Shown: positions 1-7,631 of the stretch, in pieces
Layout of the letters: every line of letters begins with the position of its first letter
Numbering within the stretch: the stretch's first letter is position 1
Assembly (NCBI GenBank): GCA_001873105.1
Contig: MNYN01000060.1
Span: 1-64,000, forward strand
DNA from: Flavobacteriaceae bacterium CG2_30_34_30
Lineage (GTDB): Bacteria; Bacteroidota; Bacteroidia; Flavobacteriales; Flavobacteriaceae
Direction of reading: 5' to 3'
Length of the DNA stretch: 64,000 nucleotides
Notes under the pieces: generated by a model
Told to the model about the DNA's origin: nothing
What the model saw: the letters and a program-made list of their open reading frames with translations, nothing else
Databases searched by the model: none
Position numbers and translations under genes: made by a program

Positions 1-589
1 TTCCTAAACTGCCAAAGGTCCAAAAAATGTATTGTTGTAATTGCTCAGCAGGGCTAAAGTATGCCAGCACTCCCACAAAAGCAGCCGTAAAACTGCCAAA
101 CATCAATCCAATAATAAGGATTGCCATAGTATCTTTAATACGAATGCTTACTGCTAAAACACCCAATAAAACGATAAAACTTCCTATGCCCGAAGCAATA
201 ACTAAACTCCACGTACTTAATAACCAGGTAGTTAAAACGCCTCCAATTGCCGTTGCTCCCATAATAAGCAAAGCTACTCCTAAACTAGCACCGCTACTCA
301 AACCTAAAACAAATGGACCTGCTAAAGGATTTCTAAAAAGGGTTTGCATTAATAACCCACATACCGAAAGTCCGGCACCTACCATTACTGCAGTAAGCGC
401 TTTAGGTAATCGGTATTCTTGTATGATATAGGCCCATGACGCTTTTTCCGGTGAAAGATGAAATAAACTTCGCACTACTTCATCAAAAGGAATCGCCACA
501 GAACCTAAACTGATGTTGCCTAGAAAAAAAACAATCAGAAGTACTAGTAATAGCAGAAATGGAAGTTTGTATGTTTTTGGTTGTACCAC
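1..589 (-). CDS. btuC: FecCD/BtuC-family ABC transporter permease (partial, 3' end outside window)
   Basis: Inner-membrane permease subunit of a periplasmic-binding-protein ABC importer, probably for cobalamin. The minus strand from 589 down to 1 is open. It reads a hydrophobic first helix (KLPFLLLLVLLIVFFLG), the family-typical segment YRLPKALTAVMVGAGLSVCG and then LMQTLFRNPLAGPFVLGLSS, a signature of FecCD/BtuC permeases, followed by further membrane helices. About 196 residues are visible of a usual 330 or so. I take the GTG at 589 as start: the frame is closed by a TAA at 598-596 and no upstream ATG exists. It lies 1 base after the stop of the binding-protein gene, so the two are cotranscribed. 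Cobalamin rather than iron/heme is inferred from the adjacent riboswitch; the family alone does not decide the substrate. Confidence 0.85.
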   Translation of the reverse strand, partial: MVQPKTYKLPFLLLLVLLIVFFLGNISLGSVAIPFDEVVRSLFHLSPEKASWAYIIQEYRLPKALTAVMVGAGLSVCGLLMQTLFRNPLAGPFVLGLSSGASLGVALLIMGATAIGGVLTTWLLSTWSLVIASGIGSFIVLLGVLAVSIRIKDTMAILIIGLMFGSFTAAFVGVLAYFSPAEQLQQYIFWTFGSLG

Positions 590-590
590 C

Positions 591-1751
591 TTATTTTATT
601 TTTGTAAAAAAGAACAATTCATGCTCGGGTAAAAGCTCCGGATGTAATATTTTAACCAAATCTTTTAAAACGATATCCGGACGATTGGGAGCTAATTCAT
701 AATAAATAACGCCTCCGGTGGCACCTTTTTTTTGAGAAAAACTATAAATTTCACCAGTATTAAATGCTTCAAATTGCGAGTAGGAGTGATGTGCTTCTTG
801 CATTCGCTGCAAGGAGTCAAACTGCCCTGGACCAATCCAAAAACTGGCATTTTGTGCTTTTTCTAAAACGGATTCTATATTGAGTGACAAACTTCCGATG
901 CCATTGCTATCTGCCCAAAGATAGCTGCCATTTGCGTCTTTTATGAATTGTGCCGCCCAGCTATTGCCTTGCGGAAGGTACCAGATGTCTTTCCACATAG
1001 CACCACTTAAAACCGTAGGAGAATTTGTCTGATTTTGAGCAAGTTCTTTTATGTGAAGGTATTCGGTTTCTATTTTGCTAAATTCGTTTTCAGCGAGTGT
1101 TTCTTTATTAAAAAATGCGCCAAAAAATTTAATCCATTCGGCTTTGCCAAGTGGGGATATTTCTGTCCAATCGCCATTATAAACAATTGGAATTCCTGCT
1201 TTTTCTAAAGAATGAAACGATTTATTATTTCCATCTATGCCAAAACCAACAAATAAATCAGGTGCTAAATCAATAACAATTTCGGTGTTTATGGATTGGT
1301 TGTTTCCTATTTCACGAATGTTGCCATTGGTTATTTGTGTTCGGGTTTTTTCGGAAGAAATATAGTCTAAATTCGGAAAAGCTATGATTTTATCTTCTTC
1401 TTCCAGCATTTCTAAAGATGGAATATGGGTGGTTGAAGTGACAATAATTCTTTCAACAGGAACAGCAATTGTTACATCTACAAGAACTTCTTTCGGAAGC
1501 TTTTTTCCTTTTTGCACTAAGGCATACCGATATACTTTTTCTGCTTCAGGCCACGGATTATAAACTTCAATTATTTTGTAGTCACCATAACTAGTAAGAG
1601 AAAAGCCTTTAGCGTGCCTTATGGAAATTTTTTCGCCCTCAGGCAGTGTGGCAGTGCTTTTCTTTGTTGAATTTTGGCAAGCTAGAGTTAGTAAAAACAA
1701 CGCTAAAAAGCTTAGTAATGTTCTATAATTATGTAGTGTTTTTTGTTTCAT
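591..1751 (-). CDS. btuF: ABC transporter substrate-binding lipoprotein, BtuF-like
   Basis: Substrate-binding component of the importer whose permease follows 1 base downstream. The protein begins MKQKTLHNYRTLLSFLALFL and has a lipobox (LTLAC) with the lipidated Cys near residue 25, so it should be anchored in a membrane facing the periplasm. The family-typical first lobe is visible (VERIIVTSTTHIPSLEMLEE), then DLAPDLFVGFG and AGIPIVYNGDWTE, as in helical-backbone class III binding proteins of the BtuF/FhuD/FepB group. The length (386 residues) is normal for Bacteroidota. An in-frame ATG exists upstream at 1787, but a TACTTTTG -7 element at 1783-1776 lies inside that extension, so 1751 is preferred. 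Vitamin B12 as ligand is inferred from the divergent B12-riboswitch/TonB-receptor gene. Confidence 0.85.
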   Translation of the reverse strand: MKQKTLHNYRTLLSFLALFLLTLACQNSTKKSTATLPEGEKISIRHAKGFSLTSYGDYKIIEVYNPWPEAEKVYRYALVQKGKKLPKEVLVDVTIAVPVERIIVTSTTHIPSLEMLEEEDKIIAFPNLDYISSEKTRTQITNGNIREIGNNQSINTEIVIDLAPDLFVGFGIDGNNKSFHSLEKAGIPIVYNGDWTEISPLGKAEWIKFFGAFFNKETLAENEFSKIETEYLHIKELAQNQTNSPTVLSGAMWKDIWYLPQGNSWAAQFIKDANGSYLWADSNGIGSLSLNIESVLEKAQNASFWIGPGQFDSLQRMQEAHHSYSQFEAFNTGEIYSFSQKKGATGGVIYYELAPNRPDIVLKDLVKILHPELLPEHELFFFTKIK

Positions 1752-1775
1752 AAGGATAATCTCACTTCCAAAAAA

Positions 1776-1783
1776 CAAAAGTA
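1776..1783 (-). promoter_or_regulatory. -7 promoter element of the btuFC-like operon
   Basis: Minus strand reads TACTTTTG, an exact match to the Bacteroidota -7 consensus TAnnTTTG, 24 bases before the ATG at 1751. No clear -33 TTTG is visible. Confidence 0.5.
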
Positions 1784-1841
1784 ACATTATTTAAACTTTA
1801 GTTTCCCACATCTTCAAAAATGTTTACTTTTGACCTGAATT

Positions 1842-2136
1842 TTGGTTTGAAACCTTCCATCAGGAATGTTTCGATTAAAAGGGAATCAGGTGATTTGAAG
1901 TTAGAGGTTAGAAGTTAGAAGTTAGAAGTTAAAGGTTTTTTCTCTTCAAATTCTGTTTTTCCTACTTCGTACTTCAAACTTCGTACTTCAATTAATCCTG
2001 AGCTGTTCCCGCAACTGTAAGCTTTGTCTCGATTTTTTCGAGATGTTTGTAATTCTTCTTTATGTCACTGATGATTTCCACGTTTTTTGGAACTATCGGG
2101 AAGGCCTATTACAAAACGCGAGCCAGGAGACCTGCC
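1842..2136 (+). ncRNA. Cobalamin (B12) riboswitch with an expanded apical loop
   Basis: The conserved blocks appear in order on the plus strand: AAAAGGGAATCAGGTG (1877-1892), AATCCTGAGCTGTTCCCGC (1994-2012), CAACTGTAA (2012-2020), GTCACTG (2064-2070), GGGAAGGC (2098-2105) and AGCCAGGAGACCTGCC (2121-2136). Together these are diagnostic of the AdoCbl-type class. It ends 84 bases before the ATG of the TonB receptor, so cobalamin should repress that gene in cis. Normally only a few bases separate the GGTG block from the AATCC block; here about 100 bases intervene (roughly 1893-1993), made of short direct repeats. The 5' boundary is approximate. Confidence 0.93.
1897..1990 (+). repeat. Short direct repeats inside the riboswitch loop
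   Basis: 1897-1934 holds about five degenerate copies of a 7-base unit close to GAAGTTA (AGAAGTTAGAAGTTAGAAG). 1963-1990 holds CTTCGTACTTCAAACTTCGT-type repeats (two copies of ACTTCGTACTTCA with a spacer). The first block is GAAG-rich and the second CTTC-rich, so they can pair with each other and extend the stem. Confidence 0.8.
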
Positions 2137-2220
2137 TTTATTCACATTGTCAAACTTTCGGGATAAAAGTTTGGGTGAGGGAAACTTCATTCTTTGTTCT
2201 CGTTTAATTTTTTAAATAAA

Positions 2221-4146
2221 ATGAAAAAAGTAATTTTTTTAGCGCTTGCCTGCGCTACTACCTTTGCGTATGCTCAGGTAAACCAACAATCACAACTATT
2301 AGACTCTGTTTTTATTGACAGCAAAGTTAAAATGAAACGAGAAAACAGCGGTAAAGTTGTCGTGCAGATTACCGCAGAAACTTTGGAAAAAAGCAGCGGA
2401 AAATCGGTTGCACAAATTATTAATGAAGTCTCGGGTATGGAAATCAACGGAAGCCGAAGCAATGACGGTCAAAATTTAGGATACCTTGTAAGGGGTGGAA
2501 GAAACCGGCAGGTGGTTATTATGGTTGACGGTGTGCAACTTACCGATGCCTCGCAAATTGCTAATGATTATGATTTGCGATTAATTTCTACACAAAGTAT
2601 TGAATCTATTGAAATTGTGAAAGGAGCATCCAGCGTTTTGTACGGCTCAGGAGCGGCAACTGCCGTCATTAGTATCACAACCAAAAAGAGTTCAGAAAAA
2701 CCTATTTCTGCTGTTTTTACTTCAACTATGGGAAGTAATAAAGCTTCCGATATTTCCACTTTTAAAGCCCAAGAGTTTACAAATTATGTAAACGTCAACG
2801 GGAAGCTTAATCGATTTTTCTATCTAACTAGTTTTAGTAACAGGTATGTTGATGGGCTTTCTGCAATTGCCGCTCCTGAAGGCGAACCTGCTTTTGAAAG
2901 CGATGTGTTTGATAGTTTTAACACCTATGTTCATCTTGGTTATCAAATTCATAAAAATATGAAAATTAGTCAGTTTTTCAGCTTAGACAAGTTTAAAGCT
3001 GGATTTGATAATTTTGATTTTACCGATGCTAACCATCTTTCTGAAAGTAAACAATTGCGTACTGGCGGCAATTTTGAATGGAAATACAAACGCGGGAAAT
3101 ATGTTTTTAACGATTCCTATACTTGGATAGAACGTGAAATTGCCTCCGGATTTCCAAATAAATTTGATTCACGCTCTTACACTTTAGACAATTATTTGCA
3201 ACATCGTTTTACAGAGAAGTGGATGGCTTTAGTAGGTTTTAATTTGGCTATAAGCGATTTTAATTCATTTAGCATTCCCTTTGGCGGAAATGATTTTGCT
3301 CAAGATGTGGATAAAAAGGATGCTAATTTTACTATTATTGATCCCTATGTAAATGTAATTTATACTTCAGGTTTTGGGTTGAACCTAAACACAGGTGCTC
3401 GACTGAATATCCATAGTGATTATGGCAATCATTTGGTCTATAATATCAATCCATCTTATAATTTTAAAGTTGGCGAAAATAAGGTAAAAGTATTGGCGTC
3501 TTATAGTACAGCCTTTATTACACCATCTTTATTTCAACTATACGACCCCCTTTATGGTAATGCCGATTTACAGCCCGAAGAAAACACTACCATAGAAGGT
3601 GGATTAGAATTAAACACCCAAAATAAATTACGGATTAGTGCGGTTTATTTTAACAGAAATGAAGAAAACTTTGTAGATTTTGTAACGGTGGACCCAATTA
3701 ATTTTATTTCGCAATACCAAAATATTGACGATGAATTTACTGCGGATGGAGTAGAAGTAGAGGTTTCAAAACATTTTGGCAACAAGTGGCAACTTCATGG
3801 AAACTACACATTTACGCAGCCAGATGCCCGGTTTTCACTTCGTATTCCTAAACATAAAGTAAATACAAGTATTCATTTCCAACCAATTGTAAAAACAAAT
3901 TTTGCGTTGCATTATCAATACAATGCAAGCAGACAAGACAGTTTTTTCAATATGGAAACGTTTACAAGCGATACGGTAACTCTAGAAAGTTATGGGGTAT
4001 TGGATTTTTATGTAAGCCACCAGTTTTTGGAAAATTTAAAACTCTTTGCTAATGTGAGCAATATTTTGGATGAACAGTATGAAGAAATATACCGATTTTC
4101 TACTCGAGGCAGAAATGTTCGTTTAGGATTGCAATTAATTTTTTAA
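2221..4146 (+). CDS. btuB: TonB-dependent outer-membrane receptor, BtuB-like (cobalamin)
   Basis: Outer-membrane receptor that takes up a scarce ligand, most likely cobalamin, using energy passed on by TonB. It starts with a signal peptide (MKKVIFLALACATTFAYA). A likely TonB box (LDSVFIDS) follows, then the plug domain at about residues 35-150 with SGKSVAQIINEVSGMEING, YLVRGGRNRQVVIMVDGVQL and IEIVKGASSVLYGSGA. The remaining ~490 residues form the 22-strand barrel, which ends with an aromatic strand terminating in Phe (VRLGLQLIF), as usual for such porins. There is no carboxypeptidase-like N-terminal domain. I use the ATG at 2221, which starts the signal peptide; the open frame extends to a TTG at 2194. 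The upstream B12 riboswitch supports the substrate assignment, and divergent BtuF/BtuC-like genes would carry the ligand across the inner membrane. Confidence 0.9.
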   Translation: MKKVIFLALACATTFAYAQVNQQSQLLDSVFIDSKVKMKRENSGKVVVQITAETLEKSSGKSVAQIINEVSGMEINGSRSNDGQNLGYLVRGGRNRQVVIMVDGVQLTDASQIANDYDLRLISTQSIESIEIVKGASSVLYGSGAATAVISITTKKSSEKPISAVFTSTMGSNKASDISTFKAQEFTNYVNVNGKLNRFFYLTSFSNRYVDGLSAIAAPEGEPAFESDVFDSFNTYVHLGYQIHKNMKISQFFSLDKFKAGFDNFDFTDANHLSESKQLRTGGNFEWKYKRGKYVFNDSYTWIEREIASGFPNKFDSRSYTLDNYLQHRFTEKWMALVGFNLAISDFNSFSIPFGGNDFAQDVDKKDANFTIIDPYVNVIYTSGFGLNLNTGARLNIHSDYGNHLVYNINPSYNFKVGENKVKVLASYSTAFITPSLFQLYDPLYGNADLQPEENTTIEGGLELNTQNKLRISAVYFNRNEENFVDFVTVDPINFISQYQNIDDEFTADGVEVEVSKHFGNKWQLHGNYTFTQPDARFSLRIPKHKVNTSIHFQPIVKTNFALHYQYNASRQDSFFNMETFTSDTVTLESYGVLDFYVSHQFLENLKLFANVSNILDEQYEEIYRFSTRGRNVRLGLQLIF

Positions 4147-4150
4147 AATA

Positions 4151-4206
4151 GTTTTTCTGCGTAGTCTTTAAGATTATAATTAGCCCGAAGATTACGCAGA
4201 TTTTTG
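4151..4206. terminator. Bidirectional terminator between convergent genes
   Basis: TCTGCGTAGTCTT (4156-4168) pairs with AAGATTACGCAGA (4188-4200), a 13-bp stem with one G-U pair. It is followed by TTTTTG on the plus strand and has five T on the plus side before the stem, giving A-rich flanks on both sides. The TAA stop of the minus-strand SnoaL-like gene lies inside the right arm. Confidence 0.6.
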
Positions 4207-4671
4207 TTTATTTTTTATGTACGTTTTCAATAACAATCCTGTTTGTAGTTGCAGTTTGGTTTTAAAAAAAGGAGTCCAACCAAGTAATAATCCTTTCCAC
4301 CCTAAAGCTTGTCGTGACCATTTCCAAAGATTAAAATATTCAGTATGTTTTATTATTTTCTTATTTTTTAAAACAAGTTTTGCTACAATTTGGTTGGTTA
4401 CCATCCTTCCCGTCTTTGTAAAAGGATAGGTTGCTGTCCAATGTACAATAGCAAAATTTACGGCAGCATCATAAATAGTATAAGAAACTTTTAAATTTCC
4501 ATGGCTTCTTTCTATAAGCATTTCCCACATTTTTTGTACTTCTTCACCCTTAAGTTTTCCGAAAGCAGGATCTTTAAATTCAATTTTTTCATCATAGAGT
4601 AATCCCATTTTTGTGGCATTTCCATCTTCAAAAGCGTCATAAAATTGAGTGATAATTTCAAGTGTATTCAT
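4192..4671 (-). CDS. SnoaL-like / NTF2-superfamily protein
   Basis: A 159-residue cytosolic protein of the nuclear-transport-factor-2 fold. The N-terminus MNTLEIITQFYDAFEDGNAT, then MGLLYDEKIEFKDPAFGKLKG, is the usual first helix and strand of SnoaL-like proteins; an HWTATYPF segment and an IVAKLVLKNKKIIKHTEYF strand pair complete the cone-shaped fold. The last ~40 residues are basic. No catalytic residues can be assigned with confidence; family members are isomerases, hydrolases or ligand binders. I choose the ATG at 4671 because it begins the conserved helix; an in-frame ATG six codons upstream (4689) is possible. It converges on the TonB receptor gene. Confidence 0.75.
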   Translation of the reverse strand: MNTLEIITQFYDAFEDGNATKMGLLYDEKIEFKDPAFGKLKGEEVQKMWEMLIERSHGNLKVSYTIYDAAVNFAIVHWTATYPFTKTGRMVTNQIVAKLVLKNKKIIKHTEYFNLWKWSRQALGWKGLLLGWTPFFKTKLQLQTGLLLKTYIKNKQKSA

Positions 4672-4879
4672 ACGTGTGACAAATCTCATTTTGAATCACA
4701 CAAATTACACTTAATTTTGATATAGCCACCTATATTTTTATAAGATAATGCACGTTATAAATTCGATAAATATTAAAAACAGTTTTATACAATGCCTGTT
4801 GAAATAGGAATTCATTTCTTTTAGTAACCACTGAAAATGAATAGGAATAAACATATTTCAACAAAAAAAAATATTTCAT

Positions 4880-4887
4880 TAAATTTG
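4880..4887 (+). promoter_or_regulatory. -7 promoter element of the Na/Pi symporter gene
   Basis: TAAATTTG matches TAnnTTTG and lies 17 bases before the ATG at 4905. No clean -33 box. Confidence 0.4.
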
Positions 4888-4904
4888 ATAAAGAACTTTT
4901 AATT

Positions 4905-6560
4905 ATGAAAGAGATACCGTTTGATTTTTGGATGTTTTTAGCCGGATTAGGAATCTTTCTTTTTGGAATGCGTCATCTAGAAGATGGCATCAAAGGGCTC
5001 GCCGGAAAATCCTTTCATCGTTTAATTCATCGATTTACAAATCGAAGTTGGAAAGGGGTATTAACAGGAACATTGGTAACAGCAATTTTGCAAAGCAGTT
5101 CTATGGTTACGCTTTTGGTTTTGGCATTTTTAGGAGCAGGGATGCTTTCCTTAAAAAGCGCTTTGGGGGTGGTTTTAGGAGCAAATTTAGGAACAACTAT
5201 TACGGCATGGATAGTTGCAACTTTGGGATTTAAAATGGATATAGCCGATTTTTCATTTCCCTTTTTAGCGGTAGGAATTTTGTCTTATCTGTTTTTAGAA
5301 TCTAGACCTATTTTAAAAAATTTAGGCGTCTTTTTGATTGGTTTTGGACTGCTTTTTCTGGGATTAGATTTTATGAAAGATGCATTAGATACCATGGCAA
5401 ACCAAATTGACCTTTCTTTATTTTCGCAATATGGTCTTTGGGCATTTTTAGTCTTAGGGTTAATTGTAACTGCTTTAATTCAATCTAGCTCTGCCATGAT
5501 TGTTATAATTTTAAGTGCATTAAATGCAGGTTTAATTGATGTTTATCAGTCTTTTGCTATGATAATTGGCGCAAATATTGGTACAACATCAACCCTTTTG
5601 CTTGGATCTATTAAAGGAACTGCAGACAAGAAACGCTTAGCTCTTGCCAATGTAATTTTTAACAGCACCATTGGAATTTTAATATTTATTTTTTTACGTC
5701 AAGTTGTTGATGGCATATTTGTTTTATTAAAATTTACAGACCCTTTAATGGAATTGGTTTTGCTAAATACCTTATTGAATTTAGGAGGTATTTTGGTGTT
5801 TATTCCCTTTTTAGAACCTTTACAAAAGCTTTTAAAGAGGAGTTTTCATCAATCCGAACCAAAAGGAGAAACACTTTATATAAAAAATATTTCTACAGCA
5901 TTTCCGGAAGTTGCCTTAAAAGCAATAACCGATGAATTGCATCAGGTTTATTTGTATGTTCAGGATTTTATTTTTAATTGTTTTGGCATTGGCATCAACA
6001 CAAATAAATCTTCCGGATGGATATCTATTTTTAAAACTGCTGTAAATTGGAATGAAAAATATGATAAAATTAAAGTTATAGAGGATGAATTGAGTATGTT
6101 TTATGCTCAACTTCAAGAACAAAACTTAACCATAAAGGAGTCGCAACAATTAACTTCCAGTATGATGACTCTTCGGTCGTTAGTCTATGGCGTAAAAGAC
6201 ATAAAAGATGTAATGCACAATATTAAGTTTATGATGGAAAGTGAAGATGAACTTGCTTTGGAAATACTTAATAAACTGCAAGTTTTTGTAAAAATGCAAA
6301 TGGGTATAATACATAAATGTATAACAGACAACCAAAAAGAGCCTAAAAAATTAATAAAAGTATTGGAGCAAAATGAAACTTTTTACGAAGAAACAATTTT
6401 CCTACTGTATCAAAATATTAAACAACATAACAAAAAAGGAGTGCCTGTTTCTACAATGACCAATGTGATAAAACAAACCGTTTCAGCTATGAACAACCTT
6501 TGTGCTATTTTTAATACAGGTTTTGATAAAAATGAGCGTTTATATTCAAACCAAAAATAA
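4905..6560 (+). CDS. Na/Pi cotransporter family protein (NptA/PhoU-like C-terminus)
   Basis: Inner-membrane sodium-dependent phosphate transporter. The first ~310 residues are hydrophobic and contain the two inverted-repeat signatures of this family: TAILQSSSMVTLLVLAFLGA (near residue 60) and TALIQSSSAMIVIILSALNA (near residue 190), each followed by a glycine-rich stretch with GANLGTTITA or GANIGTTSTL. The duplicated QSSS motif is the substrate/sodium site of NaPi-II-type proteins. Residues ~330-551 are hydrophilic and helical, resembling a PhoU-like regulatory domain. The length is typical for bacterial YjbB/NptA-type proteins. It appears to be a single-gene unit. Confidence 0.9.
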   Translation: MKEIPFDFWMFLAGLGIFLFGMRHLEDGIKGLAGKSFHRLIHRFTNRSWKGVLTGTLVTAILQSSSMVTLLVLAFLGAGMLSLKSALGVVLGANLGTTITAWIVATLGFKMDIADFSFPFLAVGILSYLFLESRPILKNLGVFLIGFGLLFLGLDFMKDALDTMANQIDLSLFSQYGLWAFLVLGLIVTALIQSSSAMIVIILSALNAGLIDVYQSFAMIIGANIGTTSTLLLGSIKGTADKKRLALANVIFNSTIGILIFIFLRQVVDGIFVLLKFTDPLMELVLLNTLLNLGGILVFIPFLEPLQKLLKRSFHQSEPKGETLYIKNISTAFPEVALKAITDELHQVYLYVQDFIFNCFGIGINTNKSSGWISIFKTAVNWNEKYDKIKVIEDELSMFYAQLQEQNLTIKESQQLTSSMMTLRSLVYGVKDIKDVMHNIKFMMESEDELALEILNKLQVFVKMQMGIIHKCITDNQKEPKKLIKVLEQNETFYEETIFLLYQNIKQHNKKGVPVSTMTNVIKQTVSAMNNLCAIFNTGFDKNERLYSNQK

Positions 6561-6670
6561 AAATAAAAAATAGAAAACGGAAATCATTAAACCAAAAAGA
6601 AAATGTTTCCTTTTTGCTCTTTCACAAGTATCTTTAACTTTTCATTATAGGTTAAATTTCAAAAATCCTA

Positions 6671-6678
6671 TATTTTTG
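6671..6678 (+). promoter_or_regulatory. -7 promoter element of the TlpA-like gene
   Basis: TATTTTTG matches TAnnTTTG, 18 bases upstream of the ATG at 6697. Confidence 0.4.
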
Positions 6679-6696
6679 TAAACTCAAAAAACTATA

Positions 6697-7257
6697 ATGA
6701 ATTTTATAAAAAAGAATCTTTCAAATATCCTTTTTGCAGTAATAATTCTTCTTTTGCTTATTCCGCAAACCCGAATGCCCATACAAGTATTTGTACAACG
6801 ATTAATTTCATTTAGTCCTTCCACCATTGCAGAAGAAAAACGCGAACAACTTCAAGAGTATAATTGGCAATTAAAAAAATTAAATGGTGAGGTGGGCAAT
6901 CTTAGCGAATCTAAAAACAAAGTGATTTTAATAAATCTTTGGGCAACATGGTGTCCCCCGTGTATTGCTGAAATGCCTTCCTTACAAAAACTCTATGATG
7001 ACTATGGTGATAAAGTAAATTTTTATTTTGTTTCAAACGAAAAGGAAGAAACACTTCATCGCTTTATGCTAAAAAATAATTATACCTTTCCAATACACCA
7101 AGCACTAGAGGCCGCACCAGAACAATTAAACTCGAATACGCTTCCTACAACGTATATTTTATCCAAATCAGGCGAAATTGTTATAGACAAAAAAGGAGCA
7201 GCAGATTGGAATAGCAGTAAAACAAGAGAAATAATCGACAAACTTCTAATTAATTAA
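6697..7257 (+). CDS. TlpA/ResA-like thioredoxin-fold oxidoreductase
   Basis: A 186-residue membrane-anchored thioredoxin-like protein. One N-terminal helix (NILFAVIILLLLIPQTRMPI) serves as signal anchor. Then comes a TlpA/AhpC-TSA domain with VILINLWATWCPPCIAEMPS, where WCPPC supplies the two redox cysteines near residues 88-91. The cis-proline strand is SNTLPTTYILSKSGEIV. Such proteins reduce or isomerise disulfides in the periplasm, for example during cytochrome c maturation. The DsbD homologue 1.7 kb downstream could supply electrons, but the genes are not in one operon, so this link is only inferred. Confidence 0.85.
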   Translation: MNFIKKNLSNILFAVIILLLLIPQTRMPIQVFVQRLISFSPSTIAEEKREQLQEYNWQLKKLNGEVGNLSESKNKVILINLWATWCPPCIAEMPSLQKLYDDYGDKVNFYFVSNEKEETLHRFMLKNNYTFPIHQALEAAPEQLNSNTLPTTYILSKSGEIVIDKKGAADWNSSKTREIIDKLLIN

Positions 7258-7321
7258 AATAAACTTGCCATCTTTAAGTTTATGAGGTTAAATAAGGGTT
7301 TAAAAACCTTGCATATTTAAC

Positions 7322-7329
7322 TATATTTG
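7322..7329 (+). promoter_or_regulatory. -7 promoter element before the NeuB-like remnant
   Basis: TATATTTG, an exact TAnnTTTG match, lies 23 bases before the ATG at 7353; a TTTA sits about 19 bases further upstream. The promoter seems intact although the gene behind it is only a fragment. Confidence 0.45.
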
Positions 7330-7352
7330 AAGTATTAAATCAATTTTCAAGA

Positions 7353-7556
7353 ATGGTAAGTCATTACAAAGCTCCATTTCCTATTACCGAGAAAGCACAA
7401 GCACACGGCAGAAGTATTGAAAAAGAACATAACTATATAGATGCAATAGCCACTACAGGAGTACATGCTATTAAATTTCAAATCCATATTTCTGAAGTTA
7501 ATAAGTCTAAAGGAATTGGTATCGAAGCCTTTTCCTTAAAAAAATGTTTTGGGTAA
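7353..7556 (+). pseudogene. Remnant of a NeuB-like N-acetylneuraminate/pseudaminate synthase
   Basis: A 67-residue open frame whose middle part reads AQAHGRSIEKEHNYIDAIA and then TTGVHAIKFQIHISE. This matches the start of the TIM barrel of NeuB-family sialic-acid synthases, which read roughly E(I)AQ(A/N)H.GS...A..YIDA.A..G.DAIKFQ.HIAE. Intact enzymes are about 330-350 residues; here the reading frame stops at 7556 after an unrelated tail (KGIGIEAFSLKKCFG). No continuation is visible in other frames before tilS at 7632. The most likely explanation is a deletion remnant left by an internal recombination; the alternative, a true short protein, is less likely because only the first beta-alpha unit is present. 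The family assignment is from memory of the motif and needs a profile search. Confidence 0.6.
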
Positions 7557-7570
7557 AAAGTGGAATAAAA

Positions 7571-7600
7571 AAAAGAGTTGGCAGGAATTTTTACCTGCCA
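7571..7600 (-). terminator. Orphan minus-strand intrinsic terminator
   Basis: TGGCAGG (7579-7585) and CCTGCCA (7594-7600) form a perfect 7-bp stem. Read on the minus strand it is followed by ACTC and a run of eight T, the normal layout of an intrinsic terminator. Read on the plus strand there is no T run. No minus-strand gene lies upstream. Confidence 0.6.
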
Positions 7601-7631
7601 TGGATATTTTAGAGTAATTTAATTACAAGAA

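Noticed and set aside
27-431. Plus-strand 134-residue open frame at the window start
   Set aside because: It is the antisense shadow of the FecCD-type permease, whose minus-strand frame shows clear family motifs.
1897-1990. CRISPR-like or VNTR array in the B12 leader
   Set aside because: Units are 7-13 bases, degenerate and without spacers; the flanking boxes show that it is inside a riboswitch.
7579-7600. Hairpin as an attenuator or riboswitch of tilS
   Set aside because: The T run is on the minus-strand side, and there is no leader peptide or alternative pairing visible on the plus strand.
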